From Ignavibacteria bacterium (GTDB lineage: Bacteria > Bacteroidota > Ignavibacteria > UBA10030 > SZUA-254), in NCBI GenBank assembly GCA_016178595.1, contig JACOSY010000013.1, positions 124,001-188,000 of the forward strand: 64,000 nt of DNA, given 5' to 3'. The position numbers and the translations under genes are program-made. The notes under the pieces were generated by a model. It saw nothing but the letters and a program-made list of their open reading frames with translations. It made no database searches and was not told the origin of the DNA. This document shows, in pieces, positions 17,335 to 28,125 of this stretch. Position 1 is the stretch's first letter, and each line of letters starts with the position of its first letter.

Positions 17335-17370
17335 CATATCTAGATTCCGTACGTACTTCGCGTTCTTCTC
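17335..17370 (-). repeat. Displaced copy of the gyrB 3' end (copy 1)
   Basis: Encodes [12 protein letters not shown] on the minus strand, with GCG, GTA, CGG and CTA codons where gyrB uses GCA, GTG, AGA and TTG. The final Val codon is ATG here, and no stop follows immediately. The next gene's ATG is 5 bp on. Upstream is the 18-bp repeat at 17384-17401. Confidence 0.85.
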
Positions 17371-17406
17371 TTCCCGAGAGAATGGCCGGGGATGAGTTCC
17401 ATTGTT

Positions 17407-18318
17407 TCATTTATACAAATCTCCATTGAGGTACTTCAATCCGGAATCGACGATAACCGTAACGATCTTCTTTCCGGGCCCAAGAATTCTCGCCCGCTGC
17501 ATTGCCGCCCACACGTTTGCTCCGGATGTGGTTCCTCCCCAAATTCCTTCCACCCGCGTCAGTCTTCTTGCCGTTGCATAGGCGTCTTCATCTTTGACCG
17601 CAATGATTTCATCCGCCAGATCCAGTCTGCAGATCGATGGCACGAATCCTGCGCCGATCCCTTCCAATTTGTGCTTCCCCGAAGTGTCGCCGCCCGAAAG
17701 AGAACGCACATGGAACGGCTCGATGGCAATGCACCGGATCTTTGGTATTCCCTTTTTCAACACTTCAGCATTTCCGGAAAAACATCCGCCGGTTCCCACG
17801 CCCATGATAAATTCATCGATGGTGTCTCCAAGGGCATCGATGATCTCCCGTGCCATGAGATGATAGGCATTCCGGTTGTCGACATTGTTGAACTGGTCAG
17901 TCCAAAAAATATTCGGCTGCGTGCTCAAGACTCTCGCTCTCGCCACCAGCGAGTCGATCAGCTTCGCCGTGATGAAACCGTTTTCACTCGGAGTTATTTC
18001 AAGCTCAGCTCCGAATGCCCGCATGGTCTGAAGTTTTTCCGCTGCAAACGCATCCGAGGATACGAAGAAAGCACGGTAGCCTTTGGTCGCACAGACCATC
18101 GCCAGAGAACTTCCCGTGCTTCCGCCTGTGTAATCCATCACTGTTCCGCCGGGTTTGAGCTGGCCCCTCCGTTCCGCGCCTTCGATCATGGAGAGCGCCA
18201 TCCGGTCTTTCATGCTGCCGGTGGGATTCGCGCCTTCATATTTTACATAGATATCGGCACAACCGGGTTCGGTCAGTCGTTCTAATTTTAGTAACGGTGT
18301 GTTTCCTATCGCGGGCAT
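17407..18318 (-). CDS. PLP-dependent cysteine synthase family protein
   Basis: 303 aa, the usual size of O-acetylserine sulfhydrylase/cystathionine beta-synthase-type fold II enzymes. Conserved elements in order: IGNTPLLKLERL at the start, the PLP-lysine motif (NPTGSMKDRMA), the substrate loop (YTGGSTGSSLAM) and the phosphate-binding loop (GVGTGGCFSG). Asn-to-Tyr/Gly changes around the substrate loop (usual TSGNTG-like) mean the substrate cannot be assumed to be O-acetylserine; related enzymes act in cysteine, lanthionine or siderophore-precursor synthesis. The ATG lies 6 bp after the gyrB stop, so it probably rides on the gyrB transcript. It is the first gene in the gyrB array. No sulfur-metabolism genes are adjacent. 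Confidence 0.82.
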   Translation of the reverse strand: MPAIGNTPLLKLERLTEPGCADIYVKYEGANPTGSMKDRMALSMIEGAERRGQLKPGGTVMDYTGGSTGSSLAMVCATKGYRAFFVSSDAFAAEKLQTMRAFGAELEITPSENGFITAKLIDSLVARARVLSTQPNIFWTDQFNNVDNRNAYHLMAREIIDALGDTIDEFIMGVGTGGCFSGNAEVLKKGIPKIRCIAIEPFHVRSLSGGDTSGKHKLEGIGAGFVPSICRLDLADEIIAVKDEDAYATARRLTRVEGIWGGTTSGANVWAAMQRARILGPGKKIVTVIVDSGLKYLNGDLYK

Positions 18319-18324
18319 TTTTTA

Positions 18325-20427
<2,103 letters not shown>

Positions 20428-20739
20428 TTAACGGAAAATAATATCCTTCACGATATCGTTCTGCATCGTTTTATTAATGCGGGCAATAAGCTCGCGTTTC
20501 AGATAGATAAGTTCGTTACGCCATGTCGAGCGACTGACGCTCACGAAGAGCTTGCCATCGCTCATGCGTTCTGCTTGCGTCACCTTCGCGATCTGCTCGC
20601 CAACGATGTCCGCCCATGCATCCAGAACCTGGTACTGCCTGACTTTCGATTGCAAGCCCAGGTCTTTGAGGACATCGATGATTACAGCATCGATCCGTTT
20701 CGGTTCCGATTCTTTATGCTGCGAAAGTGTTCTGTGCAA
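20428..20739 (-). CDS. dciA: DUF721/DciA-like protein
   Basis: 103 aa with the DUF721 core (QYQVLDAWADIVGEQIAKVT; LFVSVSRSTWRNELIYLK). DciA is the widespread factor needed for loading or operation of the replicative helicase DnaB in bacteria lacking DnaC/DnaI-type loaders. Its place between recF and gyrB beside the origin is classic. The start overlaps the end of recF by 26 bp and it ends 16 bp before gyrB, so it is part of the same operon. Confidence 0.8.
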   Translation of the reverse strand: MHRTLSQHKESEPKRIDAVIIDVLKDLGLQSKVRQYQVLDAWADIVGEQIAKVTQAERMSDGKLFVSVSRSTWRNELIYLKRELIARINKTMQNDIVKDIIFR

Positions 20740-21859
20740 CGCTGTTGCCTTCCTGGATATGAAAAATTTTGTTCCGGTCCTCGAATGCCATTGTGTCGTC
20801 GAAGTAGTGAGGGTTTGTCGACGTAATAAACGTTTGGCTCAGCTCCCCGACAAGGCTCAGAAGGCGCTTCGCCCTGTGCTCATCAAGCTCGCTGAAGATA
20901 TCGTCGAGCAGCATGATCGGTGTCTCCTGGCAACGGTCTTTCAGGTAGAAGAACTCTCCAATTTTCAATGCTACGAGGAACGTTTTGTGTTGGCCTTGCG
21001 AGGCAAACTTGCGCAGTTCCCGGCCATTGATCTTCAACAAGAATTCATCCCGATGTGGACCTACAAGCGTGCTGCCGGTCCGCTTCTCTTCAACGCCTTT
21101 TGCCCGAAGCTGCGTTTGTAGAAGCGTTTGAAATCCCTCTTCGCTCCGAGTTTCATCAATTCGACTGACGGGCAGATATTCGATCGTAGGCTCTTCTTCG
21201 CGTCCGACCAGTTGGTGATAGGCAGAGGAAATAAACTGTTGAAACTCTTCGATGAATTTCCCTCTCCTCATCATGAGGTAGCTGCCATACCTCACAAGTT
21301 GCTCATCCCACGGGAGGAGAAGAGGGCCTGGGTCCCGCTTTGAAAGTTTTGCATCGAGCAGGATTTTGTTTCGCTGCTTCAAGACTCGCCGGTACTCAAG
21401 CAGTGTTTCGAAATAGATCGGGCTCGATTGTGAGATGACAAAGTCGACGAATCGGCGTCGCTCCACAGGTCCTTCGCTCGTAATTGGCGCATGTTCCGGT
21501 GAAGAAATGACAATCGGAAATTTTCCTATCACGCATGAGAGTGGCTCGGTGTGCTGCTGGTTAATCGAGAAGAGTTTCTCGCCCGTGGATTGTTGGTAGG
21601 CAATTCGAATACGATAAACATGTCCTTGGTCCGCAATCAGGACCCCGTCGATTTCGAAGACATCCTGGCCGAACATCACTGCAAGCGAATCGGCTCTCGT
21701 ATAAAAACTTTTCGTCAGGCAGAGATACGAAATGGCTTCGATAACGTTTGTCTTCCCGTGACCGTTATCTCCAAGGAGAACATTTGTTCCTTCACCGAAC
21801 TCGAAGTGTGAGTCTGTATGATTTCGAAAATTCCGCAGTCTGAGCGACGTTACCCGCAT
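20714..21859 (-). CDS. recF: DNA replication and repair protein RecF
   Basis: 381 aa. RecF loads RecOR at ssDNA-dsDNA junctions during gap repair. The SMC-like ATPase has Walker A GDNGHGKTNV near residue 31, a signature region (KFASQGQHKTFLVALKI) and Walker B LLDDIFSELD near residue 315. It begins 15 bp after the dnaN stop and overlaps the DUF721 gene. Nothing unusual was seen. Confidence 0.95.
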   Translation of the reverse strand: MRVTSLRLRNFRNHTDSHFEFGEGTNVLLGDNGHGKTNVIEAISYLCLTKSFYTRADSLAVMFGQDVFEIDGVLIADQGHVYRIRIAYQQSTGEKLFSINQQHTEPLSCVIGKFPIVISSPEHAPITSEGPVERRRFVDFVISQSSPIYFETLLEYRRVLKQRNKILLDAKLSKRDPGPLLLPWDEQLVRYGSYLMMRRGKFIEEFQQFISSAYHQLVGREEEPTIEYLPVSRIDETRSEEGFQTLLQTQLRAKGVEEKRTGSTLVGPHRDEFLLKINGRELRKFASQGQHKTFLVALKIGEFFYLKDRCQETPIMLLDDIFSELDEHRAKRLLSLVGELSQTFITSTNPHYFDDTMAFEDRNKIFHIQEGNSVAQNTFAA

Positions 21860-21873
21860 TTACTCCCGAGCCG

Positions 21874-22986
21874 TTAGCTGTTGAGCCGCACAGGCATAAC
21901 GAGCATCAAAAGACTCTCTCCGTTGCGTTGCTCAGATGGTTGAACGGTACATGCGCGCGTGGGCAAACTAAGGGCAAATGTGACTTCATCCGTATCAAGA
22001 TGCGAAAGGATGTCGACAATGTATGTCGAATTGAATCCGATCTCCATTGGTTCAGACGAGTACTCGCACGTGAGCGTCTCTCGTGCTTCGCTTCCAAAGT
22101 CTATATCTTCTGCAGACACTGTGAGAGAGCCTTTCTTGAGCGAAAAACGTACCTGATGATTTGTCGAGCTGGCATATAGTGACGTCCGGCGTACCGATGC
22201 GAGCAATTGGTTTTTATCTACCGTCAGCTTCTTCTCGTTATCAAGTGGAATAACGCTTTCATAGTTCGGGTACTTTTCTTCTATCATGCGAGATATTAAC
22301 GCGGTATTATTAAATGAGAGCATCGCGTTATTTTCGTTGAATGAAAAAATACTTTCCCCCTCCATGACCGACTTCGCTACAATATTCAGTGCCTTGGCTG
22401 GTACTATGACGTCTTGTTCTATACCGCTGGCGAAGTCTGACTTGGTAATCCGTACAAGCCTATGACCGTCTGTTGCAACTGCGCGTATCTCTTTTTTTTT
22501 GATTTGGAAAAGAATCCCCGTCATCGCGGGTCGAAGTTCGTCCGTGCTTACTGCAAAGGATGTTTTTGTAATCAGGCGGCGCAGAGCCTCGTTATCCATT
22601 CTCAACTCGTTAGTGCCCTTGAATGTTGGAATTGAAGGATAAGTATCGCTTGTTTCTCCGGTGAGCTTATACTCACCGTTTGTCGTCTTCATGAGAATTT
22701 TGTTACTCTCGACGTCGGCTAAAAACTCTATCTCTGTGTTCGGAAGAGACCTAACTGTTTCAGACAATCTCTTTGCCGGTACTGCTATTTTTCCATCTTG
22801 TGTGTTTTTTACCGGCATTGTCACTGACATCGATGTATCGAGGTCTGTCGCTGTAATGGTTAACTTGTCTCTTGAAATCTCGAACAGGAAATTCTCGAGT
22901 ATAGGAAGTGTCGATTTTGCTGGAATAACCGATCCTACATTAGCTAAAACTTTTTGTAATTCACTACTGTGGGTTAAAAATTTCAT
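21874..22986 (-). CDS. dnaN: DNA polymerase III beta sliding clamp
   Basis: About 370 aa from the ATG at 22986 (MKFLTHSSELQKVLANVGSV), the usual clamp start; an in-frame start at 23031 adds 15 unusual residues. The three-domain clamp sequence is complete, with ATDGHRLVR in the second domain and PVRL at the C-terminus (LVMPVRLNS). It tethers polymerase III to DNA. It lies downstream of dnaA in the same direction, with a 417-bp gap that may hold a separate promoter. Confidence 0.95.
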   Translation of the reverse strand: MKFLTHSSELQKVLANVGSVIPAKSTLPILENFLFEISRDKLTITATDLDTSMSVTMPVKNTQDGKIAVPAKRLSETVRSLPNTEIEFLADVESNKILMKTTNGEYKLTGETSDTYPSIPTFKGTNELRMDNEALRRLITKTSFAVSTDELRPAMTGILFQIKKKEIRAVATDGHRLVRITKSDFASGIEQDVIVPAKALNIVAKSVMEGESIFSFNENNAMLSFNNTALISRMIEEKYPNYESVIPLDNEKKLTVDKNQLLASVRRTSLYASSTNHQVRFSLKKGSLTVSAEDIDFGSEARETLTCEYSSEPMEIGFNSTYIVDILSHLDTDEVTFALSLPTRACTVQPSEQRNGESLLMLVMPVRLNS

Positions 22987-23403
22987 TAGAATTTCCTTTA
23001 GAATAGTGGACTCTTGCAGATTTTCAGCCATCTAATGTACTGAAATCTTATGAGACTTCCAATATGTTTATTTGTATAACCTATATAATTATCAATAAGT
23101 TATATGTAAAAAACAATGATGTATTATTATAATTACTGTTGATATGTTTATAACACCTGCGAAGAGAATATTTTAAGCTGAAAACCGGAAAAAACCGACT
23201 CTTGTCATGTGACTACGAAAGGGTATTACTCCTCTATTTATAAACTGCTACTAACAACTGGTAGTGTTTATATAACAGTTGTTCAACCCTACACACACTC
23301 TCTTAACAAGTAATCACAGGATATAAACAGATTTTTGAACGTAACTATATTTAAGAAAGAACAGTCGGACAGTAATAGGATATTTACATACACACAGATA
23401 GTA
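22987..23403. other. AT-rich dnaA-dnaN intergenic region
   Basis: 417 bp without a gene. It contains runs of A/T around 23060-23150 and an imperfect inverted repeat (tataaactgctac near 23240, gtagtgtttata near 23261-23272). No near-consensus DnaA box was found. It may carry the dnaN promoter and a secondary unwinding region, but I see no specific evidence that it is the origin. Confidence 0.4.
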
Positions 23404-24888
23404 CTAGCGTAAAGAAAGCTCGATCTTAGATCGAAGTTGTAGTACAAGAGCGCGTTGTTTCGAATCTACATTCATACTATCCTCAACAGTTTGATAGGCG
23501 TGGATAACAGTGCTGTGGTCTCGGCCGCCGAAGTGAAGTCCGATTGTTTTGAGGGAAGAATTAGTCAGTTCCTTTGCGAGATACATTGAAATCTGACGTG
23601 CATTGACGATCTCTTGTTTGCGTGTTTTGGCACGCAGGAGATCCTCCGGTATCTTAAGCTGCTCGCACACGACACGCTGAATCTCTTCGATCGTGACATG
23701 TGCGCGTACTTCTCCCATGATAGACCGAACAACTTCTTTGGCGAGATCTAAGTTGATAGGTCTGGTTTCCAAAGAAGCGCGCGCCAACAGACTAATGAGA
23801 CATCCCTCAAGTTCGCGGATGTTCGATGTTACATTCGTTGCGATAAACTCAACAACGTCATGAGAGAGATCTATTCCATCATCCCCGCTCTTCTTCCGGA
23901 GGATAGCAATGCGTGTCTCAAGGTCAGGAGGTTGTATATCTGCTGTTAAGCCCCACTGAAAGCGCGAAACCAGACGCTCGTTTACACCTTTCAGCTCTTT
24001 AGGCGGCCGATCGGATGAAAGAACAATCTGTCTGCCGAAGTGATGCAAGGTGTTAAAGGTGTGAAAGAAAATATCTTGAGTTTTCTCCTTGCCGGCAAAG
24101 AACTGAATATCGTCTACAATGAGAAGGTCCACACTGCGATAGAAGTTAGAGAAATCTGATATACGGTCCTTTTGGATTGCTTCAACGAAATCAACAGTGA
24201 ACTTTTCGCTGGACGTATACAGTACACGCTTTGTTTTATCGGTTTGGATCAGGTGGTTGCCGATTGCATGAACGAGATGAGTTTTTCCAAGACCGACGCC
24301 CCCATAAATGACAAGAGGATTAAACGACGTACCTCCTGGATTATTTGCAACGGCCAAAGCTGCTGCCCGCGCGAACTGGTTACTCTCGCCCTTGATGTAG
24401 TTCTCGAATGTGTATCGCGGATTCAAGGTTGGAGTAATGGAAGCCGATCCTTGCGGTTTAATCGCCGGACGATCAAGGGAGATAGGCATGGCCATGCTTG
24501 GTTCTAAAGGATTGATAGGCAAGCGAACCACAGGGCTTGTCAGTGCAACCTCGGTTGCAATCGGGAAATTCTCTTTCTCTTCCGAGAGTATCTGACACGA
24601 GAGTGCGCATTCCTTTCTAAGAATTTGCGTTAGGATTTCGACAATGAGTGAGTAATAATGTTCCTCCAGCCACTCATGAAAGAACTGACTCGGCACTTGT
24701 ATACAAAATTCATTACCCTGCAAGTGAAGCGGAACAATAGGCTCGAACCATGTCTTGAAACTCTGGCTGTTGACTCGTGTACGAATCGCCGCCATGCATT
24801 CTCGCCAGATTATATGAATGTCTGTAATTTGAGGACTTAAAGAGCTAAGGATTCCAAGGCCCTCTGAATGTGGAGGTGTGCTGTCCAT
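23404..24888 (-). CDS. dnaA: Chromosomal replication initiator DnaA
   Basis: 494 aa. Domain I is at residues 25-100 (IWRECMAAIRTRVNSQSFKT). A variable linker extends to about 155. The AAA+ domain has Walker A GGVGLGKTH near residue 195 and Walker B LLIVDDIQFF. Sensor and arginine-finger regions follow, and the domain IV DNA-binding signature is HFGGRDHSTVIHAYQ near residue 460. All functional elements are present. It heads the dnaA-dnaN-recF-DUF721-gyrB operon and is divergent from rpmH. Confidence 0.97.
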   Translation of the reverse strand: MDSTPPHSEGLGILSSLSPQITDIHIIWRECMAAIRTRVNSQSFKTWFEPIVPLHLQGNEFCIQVPSQFFHEWLEEHYYSLIVEILTQILRKECALSCQILSEEKENFPIATEVALTSPVVRLPINPLEPSMAMPISLDRPAIKPQGSASITPTLNPRYTFENYIKGESNQFARAAALAVANNPGGTSFNPLVIYGGVGLGKTHLVHAIGNHLIQTDKTKRVLYTSSEKFTVDFVEAIQKDRISDFSNFYRSVDLLIVDDIQFFAGKEKTQDIFFHTFNTLHHFGRQIVLSSDRPPKELKGVNERLVSRFQWGLTADIQPPDLETRIAILRKKSGDDGIDLSHDVVEFIATNVTSNIRELEGCLISLLARASLETRPINLDLAKEVVRSIMGEVRAHVTIEEIQRVVCEQLKIPEDLLRAKTRKQEIVNARQISMYLAKELTNSSLKTIGLHFGGRDHSTVIHAYQTVEDSMNVDSKQRALVLQLRSKIELSLR

Positions 24889-25385
24889 ATTTTTCTAAGT
24901 ATTAAAAAGAGAAGGGGTTACAAGCATTACGAACCACTATTAACAACTTGCCAACAAACATGTTAACAATAGCAACTACCCGATATAATTAGTAATTGAA
25001 CAAACACCACGATAGAGACTATACCATGATAAAGTCGCGACATAGATACAAGAACTATCTAGAGAGTTATTCACATTTTACTTAAAGAGGTAACAGGCCA
25101 AAACAAGCCAAACATCTATGGAATACAGACCGGGGAAAACTATCCACATCTTATCTACCTCCCTTCATGAATACCCACTCTTTGTTATTATACGAACTTC
25201 TATATACTATGACAAGTGAAAAGTTACTCATGTGCGCAAGGTTTGTATTTCGGTAGTGAATTGTGTATATTAATTTCACTTTCACCGTAAGTCTTGTGAT
25301 AACAAGAAGAGGATTGTGCGTGACAATCCTCTTTTCATTATAGCTGTTTCAACGTTAATGGTAACATAGGCATGAGGTCTCATAA
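24889..25385. other. Candidate chromosomal replication origin (oriC)
   Basis: A 497-bp AT-rich gap between divergent dnaA (minus) and rpmH (plus). It holds two one-mismatch DnaA boxes on the plus strand, TTATTCACA at 25067-25075 and CTATCCACA at 25140-25148, plus several A/T stretches (24990-25030, 25180-25210) that could unwind. All core genes on either side read away from it: gyrA to dnaA leftward, rpmH to murQ rightward. This is the arrangement expected at an origin with leading-strand gene bias. Calling it oriC is inference; a cumulative GC-skew minimum over the genome would decide. Confidence 0.6.
25307..25333 (+). promoter_or_regulatory. Hairpin in the rpmH leader
   Basis: A perfect 11-bp stem (aagaggattgt/acaatcctctt) with a 5-base loop, followed by ttcatta, 52 bp upstream of the rpmH ATG. 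It has the shape of a weak intrinsic terminator on the plus strand and could attenuate rpmH-rnpA transcription. Alternatively it terminates a short origin-region RNA. Confidence 0.45.
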
Positions 25386-25532
25386 ATGAAGCGTACATTT
25401 CAGCCGAGTAACAGGAAGCGAAAGAATAAGCACGGGTTCCGTGAGCGCATGAAGTCCAAGAATGGTCGTAAAGTACTTTCCAGCCGCCGTGCAAAGGGCC
25501 GACGGAAACTAACGGTGAGTGACGAACGTTAA
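25386..25532 (+). CDS. rpmH: 50S ribosomal protein L34
   Basis: 48 aa, highly basic: [20 protein letters not shown] at the start, then [16 protein letters not shown]. This is the complete L34 signature. A five-residue C-terminal extension (TVSDER) is slightly longer than usual and exists because the reading frame runs on into the start of rnpA. It begins the plus-strand arm away from the origin; rpmH-rnpA-yidD-yidC-mnmE-mnmG-rsmG is the classical conserved order. Confidence 0.96.
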   Translation: MKRTFQPSNRKRKNKHGFRERMKSKNGRKVLSSRRAKGRRKLTVSDER

Positions 25533-25968
25533 TCAGAGAGACGTTGTCCACCGATGCCGTGTGCGACACACTCTGACCAAGTCGGAGATTCTACGAGGGA
25601 AGAAGAACTTTGATCTCGTCTTTCAGCGTGGAAAGAAAATTGAAGGTAGGTACCTTCGCTGCTTGTTTGTGCCGAACGCGCCTCTTTCCGGATCTGAAGG
25701 TGTATCGTGTACGGTCGGTTTTGCCGTGTCGCGTACAGTGAAGCGCGCCGTTGATCGTAATACATTAAAGCGATTACTGCGAGAATCCTACCGTCTTAAC
25801 AAGAGCATCCTCTCTCCGGCGATTGAGCATTTTCCAGCACGACTCGCGCTCGTTTTCTTGTACACAATGCGGGCCAGCCACTCCTCAGAACTACCGACAT
25901 TTCGAGAGATTGAACGTGATATGAAGAAAGTTCTCGGAGACATTGTCACCATGATGCCTGATTTATGA
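25519..25968 (+). CDS. rnpA: Ribonuclease P protein component
   Basis: Up to 149 aa, starting at a GTG (25519) that lies inside rpmH, a 14-bp overlap. The conserved part begins at [20 protein letters not shown]. The RNP-like motif is [20 protein letters not shown]. RnpA is the protein cofactor of RNase P that matures tRNA 5' ends. The first about 17 residues are not typical, so the true start may be a downstream GTG. Its end overlaps yidD by 4 bp. Confidence 0.93.
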   Translation: MTNVNQRDVVHRCRVRHTLTKSEILRGKKNFDLVFQRGKKIEGRYLRCLFVPNAPLSGSEGVSCTVGFAVSRTVKRAVDRNTLKRLLRESYRLNKSILSPAIEHFPARLALVFLYTMRASHSSELPTFREIERDMKKVLGDIVTMMPDL

Positions 25969-26177
25969 AAAACGTTCTCATATTCATCATTCGGTGTTAT
26001 CAAGGCATCGTGTCTCCGATCCTTCCTGGCAATACATGTCGATTCATTCCATCGTGCTCATCATACGGTCTTGACGCAGTTCGTCGTCATGGTGCGCTTA
26101 GAGGCACGGTTCTCTTGCTGAAAAGAATTCTCCATTGTCATCCGCTACACCCGGGAGGTTATGATCCTGTTCCTTAA
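25965..26177 (+). CDS. yidD: Membrane protein insertion efficiency factor YidD
   Basis: 70 aa with the family hallmarks [19 protein letters not shown] and [11 protein letters not shown] near residues 10-40, then HPGGYDPVP at the end. YidD aids YidC-dependent membrane protein insertion and has a membrane-associated amphipathic N-terminus. It overlaps rnpA by 4 bp and lies 44 bp before yidC. Confidence 0.95.
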   Translation: MKNVLIFIIRCYQGIVSPILPGNTCRFIPSCSSYGLDAVRRHGALRGTVLLLKRILHCHPLHPGGYDPVP

Positions 26178-26221
26178 CTCCTCAGGTATGATTACCCACT
26201 CAACAACATTTTGAGATTTTC

Positions 26222-28012
26222 ATGGATCGCTCTACTGTTATTGGTTTTGTTCTCATTGGTTTGGTCTTGATGCTATGGATGTGGATGAATGCTCCAACAC
26301 CACCCAAGCCGTCCACCGTAGCCGATACAACTGCTGCAAAACAACATCGGACAGATACCTCGAATTATGATGTATCATCGCGGCCGACAGATAAAATATC
26401 TGTCGCGTCAGACACACTCGGTAAATACTTTTCTCAACTCTCTGTTTCTCAACCCAAGATGTTCACGATCGAGACCCCTCTCTATCAGGCAGAACTTTCT
26501 ACAAAGGGAGGCTCACTCCATTCATGGGTCCTGAAGAAATACAAGACGTGGAATCAGTATCCAGTGAACCTGATTAATGGTGATACCGCCAAGGAATTCA
26601 ATCTCGTTTTTCTGACGAGTGACGGTAAACTCATCAACACAAAACAATTTACGTTTGAAGTTGATCGTAGCAATGATGAGGTGATTGCGCTTGGAGATGC
26701 GGATTCATTCAAGGTGAATTTTATATTACGAATCGACGAGAAGCGGCGCATCGTCAAGAGCCTTACCTTTCATGGTAGCGGCTACTCGTTCGATGCCGAA
26801 TATCGATTTGAAGGAATGCAGGACGTGATCTCAAATTACGAGTATCAGGTTACGTGGGAGAATGGTCTTCGTTACTTGGAACACAATTCAATCAACGAAT
26901 CGAATTCTGCAAAAGCGTACACCTTTGCAGGCGGTGAATTGACGGAACTCGACGCTGCGAATTTCAACGATGTTCCCAAGCAGAGTCTCTCTGGTCGTGT
27001 CTCATGGGTTGCAACGAGGAACAAATACTTTGCTGTTGCGATCATTCCACGTGAGAAAGAAAGCCAAGGCGCATATATCGAAGGACGCAGGCTAAACATG
27101 CCGGACAACGGTGCGAAAGAAAACTATAGCCTTGCACTCAAAATGCCATTCACGGGACAATCCATCGAAACCGGTCGTTATACAGTATATATTGGTCCGC
27201 TAGATTTTGATATCGTAAAACAATATAACGTTGAGCTTGAGCGGATTATGAGCCTCGGTGCTGCGTGGATCATTCGTCCAATTTCAGAGTATGTGATTAT
27301 TCCACTCTTCAAGTTCCTCCACCTCTTTATCGCCAACTATGGCATTGTATTGATCATTTTTGCACTCATCATTAAAATTGTACTTTATCCACTTACAAAA
27401 AGCAGTATGGTGTCGATGCGAAAGATGCAAGCGCTCCAGCCTGTGATGGAAGAAATCCGAGAGAAGTTCAAGAATGATCCCCAGAAGATGAATCAGCAAG
27501 TGATGCGGCTTTACAAGGAGTACGGGGTAAATCCGGCAGGCGGATGTCTACCGTTAGTCTTACAAATGCCCATACTCTATGCGCTCTGGGCAGTCTTCAG
27601 TTCAACGATTGAGCTGCGGCAAGCATCGTTCGTGGGTTGGATACACGATCTCTCGTCACCAGATGTCGCGTTCACACTGCCATTTCGGCTTCCGATTTTT
27701 GGTGTAGATCAGATCAGCGGGCTTGCGCTCTTAATGGGCATTACCATGTTTATACAGCAGAAGATGTCTGTGAAAGATCCACGCCAAAAAGCAATGGTCT
27801 GGATGATGCCAATCTTGATGACATTGTTATTCAACAGTTTTCCTTCAGGGCTCAACCTATATTACTTCATCTTTAATATTCTCACGATCGGTCAACAATC
27901 GTGGATGAATAAGTCACACAAGAATGAACCACTGAAGAAAGTAGAAGAGAAGAAACGAGCCGGAGGAATATTTAACAGATTAACTAAAAATCTTCCCAAC
28001 ATGAAGCGATAG
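26222..28012 (+). CDS. yidC: Membrane protein insertase YidC
   Basis: 596 aa, Gram-negative type. It has an N-terminal transmembrane anchor (residues 6-23, VIGFVLIGLVLMLWMWMN) and a large periplasmic beta-domain to about residue 350. The conserved 5-TM core follows, with NYGIVLIIFALIIKIVLYPL, the motif PAGGCLPLVLQMPIL, FSSTIELRQASFVGW and a last TM helix at LNLYYFIFNILTIGQQ. The C-terminal tail is basic. The lipoprotein-type Cys of Gram-positive YidC is absent, as expected. It is followed by a strong terminator. Confidence 0.97.
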   Translation: MDRSTVIGFVLIGLVLMLWMWMNAPTPPKPSTVADTTAAKQHRTDTSNYDVSSRPTDKISVASDTLGKYFSQLSVSQPKMFTIETPLYQAELSTKGGSLHSWVLKKYKTWNQYPVNLINGDTAKEFNLVFLTSDGKLINTKQFTFEVDRSNDEVIALGDADSFKVNFILRIDEKRRIVKSLTFHGSGYSFDAEYRFEGMQDVISNYEYQVTWENGLRYLEHNSINESNSAKAYTFAGGELTELDAANFNDVPKQSLSGRVSWVATRNKYFAVAIIPREKESQGAYIEGRRLNMPDNGAKENYSLALKMPFTGQSIETGRYTVYIGPLDFDIVKQYNVELERIMSLGAAWIIRPISEYVIIPLFKFLHLFIANYGIVLIIFALIIKIVLYPLTKSSMVSMRKMQALQPVMEEIREKFKNDPQKMNQQVMRLYKEYGVNPAGGCLPLVLQMPILYALWAVFSSTIELRQASFVGWIHDLSSPDVAFTLPFRLPIFGVDQISGLALLMGITMFIQQKMSVKDPRQKAMVWMMPILMTLLFNSFPSGLNLYYFIFNILTIGQQSWMNKSHKNEPLKKVEEKKRAGGIFNRLTKNLPNMKR

Positions 28013-28040
28013 CGCTCCATTCCATCGGTCAATCTAAAGA

Positions 28041-28069
28041 AGCCCCACCAGAAAATGGTGGGGTTTTTT
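28041..28069 (+). terminator. Intrinsic terminator after yidC
   Basis: ccccacca and tggtgggg pair around a 5-base loop and are followed by six T residues. It ends the rpmH-rnpA-yidD-yidC transcript; mnmE starts 57 bp later. Confidence 0.92.
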
Positions 28070-28125
28070 GTTGCATTGTTTTTCAGTGCGAAGTTTAATA
28101 CATTTATTTAATCTATTTTCAATCC

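Noticed and set aside
14242-18318. A prophage or conjugative island between gyrB and gyrA
   Set aside because: Only an ORF6N gene hints at phage; no integrase, terminase, capsid or transfer gene is present, and the gyrB-end repeats give a better explanation.
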